Assembly: GCA_024509875.1 (NCBI GenBank)
Contig: JAMPIV010009930.1
Span: forward strand, 186,001-250,000
DNA from: Oreohelix idahoensis
Lineage: Eukaryota; Mollusca; Gastropoda; Stylommatophora; Oreohelicidae
Reading direction: 5' to 3'
Length of the DNA stretch: 64,000 nt
Made by a program: the position numbers and the translations under genes. Positions 25,517-36,047 of the stretch are shown here, in pieces. Position 1 is the first letter of the stretch; each line of letters starts with the position of its first letter. The notes beneath the pieces are model-generated. The model was not told where the DNA came from, made no database searches, and was given only the letters and a program-made list of their open reading frames with translations.

Positions 25517-26149
25517 GTAAACAGTAGTTCCTTTTTCCAATTTGCTAGATTTGTTTTCCGAGATTCGATGTGCCTACATTGTTACTGCTTCTATTCCCTG
25601 CTTGCAGCTTTGTGCATGTAGTCTTATGAAAGCTTTTTTGTGACTTAAATGATTGATTCAGTATTGCACCATACCGTTCCGAAGGCATGAAGAAGCAACA
25701 ACGGCTATGAACATTTAGTTCAGCTATTTAACTGACCTCACTATCTTCAGAATAGTTCTAAAATTTCAAATAATCGAGCTAGGAAGCTGTGTTCTGTTAT
25801 AGCATTAGAAGGCAATCCTTGCTGTGGCTTTCTTTCTTTCTTCTGAGTTGCTTAATTGCTTTATTGAGAGAGCTTACATTTGGCTTCTGATCAAGCAAAT
25901 GAGGAATGGTGTTCATGCTTTACGTTGCTAATAGAAGGGATAAGCCGGCCTCAAGCCCAAACCTCTGTATTCGCCATCTACGACATGTCAGGTAGATTAC
26001 ACTGTTACAACTACTTGATCCCTCATCGGCCCCAGTAAGACAGGGGAGATAATAATTTATTAATGGAAAGAACCAGTCACATGCCAGCGAAACGAATTGT
26101 GGGGAACCGATGTTGCCTTTGAATACCCTACACACTGAGAAAACATAAA

Positions 26150-26345
26150 AGTCCTTATTCTGGGATTCACAGGGAAAGAAAAAAATAGAGGTCGGTGGCT
26201 GACAAAAAAAAAAAAAAAAAAAAGGGCATTAGAGACAGACTTAAAATTGATAAAAGAGTCATGTAAAGACGTTCAACTGTTGGCTCCAGAAAGGAAGGCC
26301 TCGCACTTACCTGTTGAGCACCTATGTTCCAATGAATGAGTGAAT
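26150..26345 (+). pseudogene. LINE 3' end scrap with A22 tract, (GAAT)n tail
   Basis: It resembles the RT C-terminal tail (GGATTCACAGGGAAAG, then LETDLKLIKES-type blocks), is interrupted by a run of about 22 A, and ends CCAATGAATGAGTGAATG. It sits only about 40 bp upstream of the splice acceptor of the next MACPF exon. Confidence 0.55.
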
Positions 26346-26384
26346 GTGAAGTAAAAGTTAGAGCAAAATAATATTTTGTTTCAG

Positions 26385-26691
26385 CAGAGTTTACTTCTTC
26401 ACTTCCTGGTCGTCTGGATAAGCCTGTATGACCATGGTGTTGCTTCTGAGTCCACACATACATTTCTTGGCATCGGTTACAATCTTCTGACTGGTAACCC
26501 GGATGGAGGGGTTTTAGATGATGGCGGAATTGACCCAGGACTACTCTATACCAGGAAGATATTCGACCTATCTCATCCACTTTCTGTCCAGGCAGAAACT
26601 AGACAAAGTTGCATTCAAGAACAGACGACTTCAATTTTTTGGGGGGCAAAGTCCTACCAGGAGAAACTGAAGTCTGGGGTTTCTTTTGAAG
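26385..26691 (+). CDS. MACPF/perforin-like secreted protein, N-terminal exon
   Basis: Acceptor ATTTTGTTTCAG at 26384, donor GAAG/GTGAGAG at 26691-26692, 307 bp, entry phase 0 and exit phase 1. It codes for the hydrophobic core LLLHFLVVWISLY and a likely cleavage after GVAS, then FLGIGYNLLTGNPDGG, GGIDPG and SYQEKLKSGVSFE. This pattern (short GxGYN motif, GGIDPG turn, then an alternating stretch) matches the N-terminus of secreted MACPF proteins of invertebrates, pore-forming immune or egg-defence proteins in general. The specific role of this one is unknown. No stop in frame. It is the best evidence of a host gene in the window. Confidence 0.72.
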
Positions 26692-26752
26692 GTGAGAGTT
26701 TCATTTTTTCTATTCCATTTTGTGACTGTTAACTAACGAACTTCTGCTCCAG

Positions 26753-26811
26753 CTTCTGCTAAATTCACCAAAGTGGACGCCCCAGGGGGAACTCTAATCA
26801 ATAATAAACAG
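26753..26811 (+). CDS. MACPF-like gene, proposed third exon
   Basis: After a 61-bp intron with GT..AG ends and a CTAAC branch-like motif, 59 bp open in the right phase read ASAKFTKVDAPGGTLINNKQ, up to a CAG/GTATAT donor. FxASAxF is a common MACPF step. The segment seems to correspond to the start of the exon at 41867 (FDRAREETTVEHKVFQDNQ) and exits in a phase that cannot join that exon, so the two probably belong to different units. Confidence 0.5.
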
Positions 26812-28019
26812 GTATATCCACAAATCGAAGAAAAACATTTACATTTAAATATACAACTTTCTGAATACATGTACAGACAGTAACAATATTAATAGTAATT
26901 ATAGTAATACTATTTAACATATTAACTACCGAATTGAAAAACACACTGTGGCCGAATTAAATTTTTTTTCCCATTTTCATCCTGTAGGTGTTTGCACAAA
27001 GTAAGCTGTAGTTTTCGTAATTGTTTACAAATTTTTATGAATTACACGTCATTTTAAAGATAAATGAATGTACTATTACAATAAACACCGGTTGTAACTC
27101 TAATAGGGGTTGTTGCTATTTAACGGCCCTCCGATGGCTGAGGACTTGCAATATTTTCACAATTATAACTGCTTGCGCCCCATCTCTATCAAAATCACAA
27201 TTTCAATCAATGTGCACACCGTTTTAACTCTTGTCCTCGTCGCTAGATCTATCAGTCAATTGTTGAAACACGTTTCTATCCTATTCAGCAGTTAGAAGAG
27301 ATGTACACGCATATTTTGTAGTCCTATCACTAGTTGCCACGGTAAACAGTTTTATACGATTTGGTAACTTACCCAAAACGCTGAAAAATATGAACATAAT
27401 ATCAATTTTCCAGTGTTCTGCAACAACCATGCTTTGGGAATTTGTTTTCCGGTGGCAACTTAAAATCTCAAACCAGATCAGAGAGTGTTTCAGTACATTT
27501 TTCATTCGTTTTATTACTAAAATTAAATTGGCGCTCTGAGCGGCTTGCGGTCCAAATGTGATTATTTTGTGAGCCGCTGACAGCGGCTTGCGGTAGTTAA
27601 TGTGCAAGCGAAACGAAATAGTTAAATCGTTCTAATAATGAACAAAAACAGACACACCATCAAATAAAACCAAACACAAATTTAATAAATTAAAAATAAA
27701 CAATTTTGACTTTTCATCATGTAATGAAAAACAATAAAGTACTACAAACAACACGACACGTGACAACTGTCAATAACAAAAGTAAGAAAACAAGCAATTC
27801 TAATACAAATCGTCATCACCAACAGCAATAAATTACAAGCGACAATTGGTCATTGAATGTAACACAAAACTGAAAATAAAATTACACTAAATACTCTATT
27901 TATAATCAACAATTAGTTTGAACAGAGTAGGCCAAGATAATGGTTGAGCGGAAGCAAACAAAGATCACCTGATGCTCGTTCGATCTCCCCCATTTCGCTA
28001 GAAGCCTTTAACTGACGCT
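26812..28019. other. Non-coding DNA, includes a possible TTAA-type MITE
   Basis: No gene recognised. The possible MITE at 26922-27600 is listed separately; the remainder is AT-rich. Confidence 0.4.
26922..27600. mobile_element. Candidate MITE with TTAACTACCG termini
   Basis: TTAACTACCG at 26922-26931 is complementary to CGGTAGTTAA at 27591-27600. TTAA at each outer edge would fit a piggyBac- or Kolobok-type duplication. The right end holds a second hairpin (CCGCTGACAGCGG). Inverted homology beyond 10 bp is weak. Confidence 0.4.
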
Positions 28020-29263
28020 GTTTCTTGGAAAAATATAATATACGAGTATGTTTATGTAGTGTCTTTGAGCTGGCGCTATTACTTAGAAAGGGGGGGGGGG
28101 GGGGGATGTCAGGTATTGGTAGTACCTCTGGTGAAGGAGCTGTCATGCCCTTTTCAGGGCAGCTCGGCCACCTTTGGTCCAAACCTGGCATCCAGCTCTC
28201 ACCTGTGGCTCCTCGTAGCTGTCAGTATGCGACAGCGGCCACCCCCCGGGAAACGGCTTTGACAAGCAGGCTAAACTAGGTGAGGGTAGCCGACTGGTTG
28301 TAAACCTTCGGTGAGTTAGGGTCTGCCTACCCATGCATGCGAAGACTGAATTCGATAGACTGCGCGGAAGAAACCACCTGTTGGTTCAACGGGCATGACT
28401 GCGATTACCAGCAACGCGCTGTGGAGCGTAAGGAGCACAGCGAGGCACGTAGAAAGCCCTGGTCATCCACTGTACCTGACTTCATCTCCAGTCGTCTTGA
28501 CTTGTCTTGCCACTGGATTCAGATGGACCCAGGCGAGAGAGTGAGGTCGACGAATTGCGCAACTCTTCCTCACTTTAAACCAAATCACTGCGCAAGTCAC
28601 TCTTTCATCCACTCAATTGGATGAACAGAGTGGTCTTCATCACCCGTGATGGACGAACAACAACATTACTTAGAGAGATTTATTATATGTTTACGTAGTG
28701 TCTTTTATGTAGCGCTATTACTTGGAAATATATGTTATATGTTTATGTCAAGTCTCTTAGGTAGCGCTATTACTTGGAAAGATATGTTATATGTTTATGT
28801 CATGTCTTTTATGTAGCGCTATTACTTGGAAAGATATGTTATATGTTTATGTCATGTCTTTTAGGTAGTGCTATTACTTGGAAAGATATGTCATGTCTTT
28901 TAAGTGGCGCTGTTACTTTGAAAGATTTGTTATATGTTTATGTCATGTATTTTAGGTGGCGCTATTACGTGGAAAGATATGTTATATGTTTCTGTAATGT
29001 CTTTTAGATGGCGCTATTACTTGGAAAGTTATGTTATATGTTTCTGTCATGTATTTTAGAGGGCGCTCTTCTTTGCAAAGATATGTAATGTGCTTATGTA
29101 ATGTCTTTTAGCTGGCTCTATTACTCGGAAATATATATAATAGGTTTCTGTCATGATTTATAGAGGGCGCTATTACTTGGAAAGATATATAGTATTGTTA
29201 TGTAATGTCTTTTAAGAGGCGCTATTACTTGGAACGATATGTAATATGTTTTTGTCATATTTT
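28020..29263. repeat. 53-bp minisatellite, left part
   Basis: About 20 degenerate units of GCGCTATTACTTGGAAAGAT plus ATGTTATATGTTTATGTCATG and GTCTTTTAGGTA. Interrupted at 28088-28664. The array resumes after the Gypsy element at 41329-41490, so it was one array before that insertion. Confidence 0.92.
28088..28664 (+). mobile_element. Internally deleted LINE-derived element, 577 bp, 10-bp TSD
   Basis: Perfect duplications ATTACTTAGA at 28078-28087 and 28665-28674 give exact ends. It begins with a G-run and shares its first 520 bp and its last 45 bp (ATTGGATGAACAGAGTGGTC and following) with the 1,195-bp element at 55808-57002, but lacks the 620-bp RT segment. The 95-codon frame inside (28337-28624) is probably incidental to the leader. 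Confidence 0.88.
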
Positions 29264-29267
29264 GTAG

Positions 29268-30307
29268 TGTGACAGGGAATGCGTCATTTTAGGAACCTTT
29301 CCTTTATAACAAATACAGACCATAGCTTAGTGGATAGAAGTTAGTTAAAATTTAATCATAAAGTTATAATAGGAACAGACCATAAGGAAAAGGCTAGCGT
29401 GGATTACCCTTTTTATCCAATCCTGAGACGAATAAAAAGGAGAAGCAACGCTGACCTAGATTATGAGCTGAAAATAAGCGTGTCAAGTCCCGGCTAAAAA
29501 GTCAGTTGCAGATTTTGAAGGCTAAGAGACAGACGCATATTTCTTATGCTGCAGATTTTTGAGGATTTCAAACTGTTACTAAAGGAAATCTTTCCCCAGT
29601 TTTAGTGTGTGAATTGTGCATTTAATTCTCACAAGGAAAGGCAGTAAGTAGAGTGCTGTTAAAATACCTAAAACATTTTTCATGTCACAAGGAAATAGCT
29701 TTTGCCTCCCGCAGCACACTGTAAAATGGCTGCAAGTTATACTTTGAGTCAAAATATAGACTTTGGATTGCTAAGTAGAACCACTAACAGTTTGGTAGAA
29801 CATGAAGCTCTTCAGGAAATGAGAGAATGGTTTAATCCTCTGAGGAACTGCTAGTATGCAATTACCGCTAGCTAATATTTTGAAGGATCAAGTAGCTAAG
29901 AGTTGAAATCAGGGTAATTCACTTGATATGAACTTCCCCATGCTATGTTAATGAAAGCAATGTGCATTTGTGGATGAACGAAATATGCATACTATAAATC
30001 TTTATGCCATAATGTACATACGTTATGTTGGAATAAAAATCACGTTGAGACCAAAACAAAAGGATATTGTCTATTAAATACTTCGCCACACACAATATTG
30101 GAAGAAAGGAAGAAATGGCTGCTGAGAAACCTATCATGTCATAATTATCTGCTCTAACTCAATACAACACCTTAGGATAGTCCCCGAACCTGGTTAAATC
30201 CCGTAAGACTGTAAGGGAGAAATTGAGAACTCTAGCGGTCAAGCTAGTATCTAGATCTAACACTCTCTGCAATTAAACAGCAACCCCCAATTCCCTACCC
30301 GGCCACA
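29268..30307 (+). repeat. 5' LTR of the 12-kb Gypsy element
   Basis: It matches 40287-41328 except for a handful of substitutions and one 2-bp indel (TTAGGATAG against TTAGAGGATAG). CTATAAATC at 29992-30000 is a possible TATA box and AATAAA at 30032-30037 a possible poly(A) signal. The 64-codon frame inside each LTR is incidental. Confidence 0.95.
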
Positions 30308-30317
30308 CATCTTTATA

Positions 30318-30335
30318 TGGTGCCGTGACCAGGAC
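30318..30335 (+). promoter_or_regulatory. Primer-binding site, tRNA-His-like
   Basis: TGGTGCCGTGACCAGGAC starts 10 bp after the LTR. Its first 12 bases are complementary to the CCA-end and acceptor stem usual for animal tRNA-His; the last six are not. The primer identity is therefore inferred. Confidence 0.65.
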
Positions 30336-30534
30336 CACCCCCACGTGATTACACCAGAAATCAGTATACCAGAGGCACACCTCAACCCCTCATGCGTCAG
30401 GGAAACGGCCGCGCCACTCACTAAACAGGACCGTTAGTGAGGGCAACAATCACAGAAAATGGTCCAAAACAAAAGAAACAACAAAGAACAGAAATTGTCA
30501 AGTGGGCCCATCCAGAAAAATACATTATGAAGAA

Positions 30535-33500
30535 ATGCTGCATGATGGAACTAAAATACATCCGGACCCCAGTTCCTGCATCATGTCTATACAGGGCCAA
30601 CAATATAGAGCACTGGTAGATACAGGAGCATCCATCAGCCTTATTAGGTTCCAGCTGTTCAAGAAGATCCAACACTTAGTACGATTTCAACCGTCCAAAA
30701 CACACCTAGCTTCAGTCACGGGACAAAGACTAAATTCAGTTGGGACAGCATGGCTAAAATTTTCCTTAGGCGAAACAAATTTTGAACACCCATTTGTCAT
30801 TACTAAAGGAATGTCTAGAAATCTTATCCTAGGGAGGGATTTTTTTAACAAACACAAAGTTCGAATATACTATGACTTCCAGAAAATCAAAGTCAACAAT
30901 ACTTACATAGATCTCCAGGACGATATCCACATAGCGTCTTTGGTAAGACTCACAGCTACCATAACGGTGGCTCCAAACTCCCTGGTCATAGCAAAAGGCA
31001 GAGTAAAAAATTATGAGTACATAACACCAGGGCAATCAATCCAAATACAGCCCCTAGCAGAAGAAAGCATTATTGATGACCCATTGTTGCAAATTACAGA
31101 GGGAATCGCTGAAGTCTCGAAGGCTAGAGATTTCCCCATCATGATATTGAATATGTCAGGAAAAACTACCACTATAAATAGAGGCACAATTGTAGCACAA
31201 GTGGATACGTCAACGTTAAGACAAACCAAAACCAATATAGACCATTCACAAATTGTCTCAACCACTCCCACTGGACATAATGCACGAAATCGCAGTACAA
31301 ATAACCATAGTACACGGAAAGTAAACAGTTATAAGGCTTATGCAGAAAAAGACAGCAATATCAGTCACAGTTATGTTACACCACAGCATACCCTACCCAG
31401 ACGGCAGAAACGAACCAGTCCATACATAAGAAGAGTAAGGCCACAGTATGAAAATGACTATAATTACTCATTCTTGCGCCCCAGCACACCACGAGAAAAG
31501 ATGAAGTGCTGTATATCACAGAGTAACAGAGAAACAGAGATTGTCTTGCCAGGAGGATATCCGAAGCGACAAGACAGAGATACATGCCCCATGGAGTATC
31601 AATATAACTCAAAAACAGGTGGATATGATAAAGTCCCAAAACCAATTGAATGTTCCGAAGAAAAGGAAGAATTCTTATACGACTCCACCACAGGAGGATA
31701 CTATAGCAGTAAAGTTGGAAATAGAAAGAATGAAAAATTTTCGCCCAGGGAAAGAAGACAGCCCTATAGCACAAACGGAAGAAATACAGTAACGTACGCG
31801 GATAAGCGCAGTTACGACAGAAATAATCAGAAAAAATGGCACAACAACGACTACCCCAGAAATATAATAAGAAATGAATATACAGTAAATGCAGTGACAA
31901 ATGAAAATGCACACAGCAGATGGCAGAGGAGACAATACCAAGCACAGCCCAACGAATGGCAAAGAAATATACAAAAGAAGGTCACATACCAGGAGCAGAG
32001 ATTTTCACAAGATGCAAGAAAAATGCCAAAATACTATGGGAAGGAAACGGAGGCATCAAGACAGACCAGAAATATCGTGGCAGATCATAAATACAGAGAG
32101 AGAATAGCTCAGTTACTTGCAACCCTGAATGCCACAGAAGATAATGAGCCACGTTTGAAAACGTTTGTAGAAAAGCACCAAGATGTATTCGCACTAAACG
32201 ACATGGAATTGGGCAGAACTAACACTGTCACAATGGACATTCAAACAACTACCGAGGAGCCAATACATATGAAACCCTATCATACACCCTTGAAAAAACA
32301 GAGAACTAGTGGAAAGGTCTATAAATGAAATGCTACAGGCAGGAATCATCGAAAGATCCCGCTCCCAATGGTCCTCACCCATAGTGATCGTAACAAAGAA
32401 AGATGACTCCAGTCGCTTTTGCTGCGACTACCGTGCCCTTAACAAAATCACAAAAGTCATTTCCTACCCCCTCCCCAGGATAGACGATCTACTTGCGACG
32501 TTAGGAAAGTCTACATACTTTACCACACTTGATGCAAGGTCAGGCTTTTGGTGCATCCCCATGACACCTGAGGCAAAACAGAAATCCACATTCTGTTCGC
32601 ATATCGGAAGTTTTTTTTTGGAATGTTATGCCATTTGGTCTAAAAGGATCGCCAGCAACATATATGTCACTCATGGATGAAGTGGTAAAGGGTCTACATC
32701 CATTTGCCCTGGCATACATAGACGATATCCTGATACATACCGCAGGCACGATGGAAGACCACCTCCGCAAGGTTGAAACAGTGTTTGATAGACTCAGGCA
32801 TCACCAAATAAAGTTAAAACTGTCGAAGTGTGAGTTTCTAAAGACAGAAACAAAATATTTAGGCTTTGTCATCAATAGACATGGCATCAGACCTGATGAA
32901 GATAAAGTCAAAGCCATAAGAGAAATGCCTAGCCCCAAGACGGTGAGACAAACACGCTCATTTATTGGTACAGTGGGTTACTATAGGCGCCACATCATCA
33001 ATTTCTCCAGAGCAGCAGAGCCTTTGATAGCCCTTACCCGCAAGTATGCACGCTTCAAATGGACAGAAGACTGCCAGAGATCTTTTGAGTATCTTAAAAA
33101 TGCCCTAACCACCATCCCACTGCTTGGACATCCAGACATTTCTCAGCCCATGATACTATACGCCGATGCCTCGAATAACGCAATTGGTGCTTGTTTGGTC
33201 CAACCAGTACTAGAAGATGAAACACCCATCCTACCAAACATCCCCAATGAGAAACCCATTGCATTCCTATCACACGCACTATCGAAGACACAGAAAAACT
33301 GGACCACCATTGAGAAAGGAGCATACGCCATACACTATGCAGTACAAAAGTTTGACTTTTATGTCAGAGGAACCAAACTCATTATACGAACGGATCATCA
33401 GCCCCTGGTTAACTGGCTCACCAAAACACAAGAACAGCCAAAGAAGTTACAGACATGGGCAATGAATTTGCAGTCCTACGACACCACTTTCGAACATATC

Positions 33501-36047
33501 CCAGGCGAAATGAACACCTGTGCAGACCTCTTATCCAGGATTAAATATGATGATGAAACTGAAGTGAAAACAAATAGAGTCAAAAATGATGGCACATCCT
33601 CAGAGATTGACGATAATGCAAAAGAAATTAATGAAATTACTTCATCAAGTCGAAGAAGTACCTCAGATTCTGCCACTCAAGTAGAAGAAGAAAGTCAAGA
33701 TATGTTTGACATGAGAGTAGAACAAGCGAAAGATGCAGAAATTGTTAAGCTGCTCACATACGTGAAGGAAAACCCAACAAAAAGTAAAGATTTTACAGTA
33801 CACCCAACGGATGGAGCTCTATACTATATTGATAGTAAACAAGAAGGGACACTAAGAAAAGTCATTCCAGCACATCTAATCCCAGAAGTACTACTACAGT
33901 TTCATGATAACAACGGGCACATGGGAAGAGACAAAACAATTGATGTTATAAAGAAAAGGTATTATTGGCAAACCTTCTACAAAGACATTACAGAGTACGT
34001 GGCCACCTGCAAAACATGTAAATTGCGGAACATGAAGCCACATTTAATTCCCCTTCAAGAAATGCAACCTTCCCATTACCCCATGCAAACAGTAAGCATT
34101 GACTTATCAGGTCCTTACCCACTCACCCAATCAGGCAACAAATACCTCCTGCACATAGTTGACCAATACTCTGTTTGGCCAGAAAGTTACCCACTCAGTG
34201 ATGCCACATCGCAGTCCATCACGCAAATTTTTTTACAAGAATTCATTCCCAGGCATGGCTGTCCAAAACGAATCATTTCAGACAACGGTAAACAGTTTAT
34301 CGGTAACCCATTTAAAGCCACCTTACACCAGCTGAATATTGAGCATACTACAACCACTTATTATTGCCCAAATGCAAATGGCAGAAATGAACGCATGCAC
34401 GCCACCCTACATGATATTATTAGCAAATATATCAAGGGGAACCACCAATACTGGGACCTATACATTAACCAAGCTCATGAAGCCATCCGAGTAAACGTGA
34501 ACGATACCACAGGAATGTCACCCTTTTTCATGCTATACGGAAGAGAACCAAACTTTCCGTTAGACAACCTACTTCGCCCACAAAGAAAATACATGGGAGA
34601 AGACCCCATAGAAATAATCCTTCAAGAAAAGTATAAAGCTCACCAGATTGCACAACGAAATACGCAGAAGGCATTTCACAAGAAACAGAAACAACATGAT
34701 AAATCAGCCAAGCTACCAACGTACAAAATAGGAGACAGAGTATACTACAAGAAATATGTACGCAGTTTAAAATTCGATGACCGTTGGTTGGATGGCTACA
34801 AAATCATGAAACAAACTACGCCCGTAAACTTCATTATCTGGAATGAAGAGAAACAACACCAAACAAAAGCTCACGTAAAACAACTCAAAATTGATAATCA
34901 CCGACCCGTTCCGCCTCTGACGACAAATACAAGACCAGTCAGAAAGGCCACCCTAAATTATAATCCATCCAGTACAGATCCGTCTGACATATCAGAGTCA
35001 GAGACGACAGACTCTGAATCTTACCAAGACGACCACATACCCAGACCACCTACAGAGGAAATACAACGAGCAAGACAACAAAGGAATTCGTCAGAAAGTG
35101 AAGAGGACATCCCACCACTTGAATTACGTAATAGACAACAAGACAGAGACCTGCGCATTAGAAACGAAGAAATCAGGCCACAGACGTCACACGATGACAA
35201 CAACAAAGCAACTTATATTCACACTCAAACTTACTCCCGCGGTGATAAATCGTCAGCTGATACCTATCACACCCCCAATTCAGGCAGCTCTAGTTTTAAC
35301 ACTAGTGAAAACCAAACACTGCTATACCACAAGAACAAGATTGGTCGTTCAGAACAATCAGATCCTGAAGAAACGATACCCAAGCAGATTGTTGAACCAT
35401 ATACCAGCAATCTTTATGGAGACGAAACAGAACAAGACATGAGAGAAGACAGTGTCGGCCCCGGCACAGCTTTGTCAGACCCCAACGAACAAAATGACAG
35501 AGAAATGGTAGAACTATATGAACAACAGACAGACATTGATACAGCCAGTTCGATTGAAACCAGTGATGCGGATAGCACATTATTTATACCAGTCAGCTCC
35601 AGTGTCAAACGCGCCTATACAGCAGGGTCAGATGACTCACCTCCTGTCGTCAAATGCATGAAATATCCACAAAATGAAATCAGACGAAAAATATTGAAGA
35701 AACGCTATCGTGCTTCAAAGCCCAGCCGAGAAGTGTTAGCCTCATCTCAACTAGTCAAAACCAACAGTGTGCAAATTACTGCGCCCACTGCAAACGGTGT
35801 TAACATACCCCAGAACCAGGTCAGACGAAAAATCAAGGCGAAACATACGCCCACTTCCAAAGTTAAAGATGTGCAATCTACAGTTCAACCATCACCGCAT
35901 TCGTCGATGTCTTCAGCGCCCCACCACTCAGCCAATGTTGTATCGCCTACCACACCCATAACCACCGCTGTTCAATACGATGCTCGCCTAACCGGTAGGG
36001 AAATCGCAATGCTGGAGATGATGGAAAAATTTTCGAAGCTGTTCTGA
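30535..36047 (+). CDS. Protease-RT-RNase H-integrase polyprotein with long C-terminal extension, two frame breaks
   Basis: First in-frame ATG at 30535 (the frame is open from 30349). Protease ALVDTGAS (30610-30633) with ILGRDFF; then about 280 residues rich in Arg, Asn, Gln and Tyr carrying two YxSxTGGY repeats (about 31600 and 31680). RT: SQWSSPIVIVTKKDD and YIDDIL (about 32715). RNase H: LYADASNN and RTDHQPL. Integrase: HxxxH/CxxC finger (33900-34020), core SIDLSGP, ISDNGKQF, GRNERMH. A disordered acidic extension of about 370 residues (34930-36047) has two PQNxxRRKI repeats. Frame changes near 32297 (in an A-run) and 32611 (in a T9 run) each match one surplus base, so the copy may be younger or more intact than it looks. 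It makes no recognisable Gag and would need one in trans. Confidence 0.9.

Noticed and set aside
26988..27000. 13-bp micro-exon (GTGTTTGCACAAA between AG and GTAAGC)
   Set aside because: It would extend the 26753 exon in phase, but it lies within a possible MITE and is too short to support.
29943..30137. 64-codon frame repeated at 40962-41156
   Set aside because: It lies in the LTRs; its identity just reflects LTR identity.
31376..31945. 189-codon minus-strand frame opposite the Gypsy pol
   Set aside because: Shadow of the coding strand, hydrophobic because of the A-rich plus strand.
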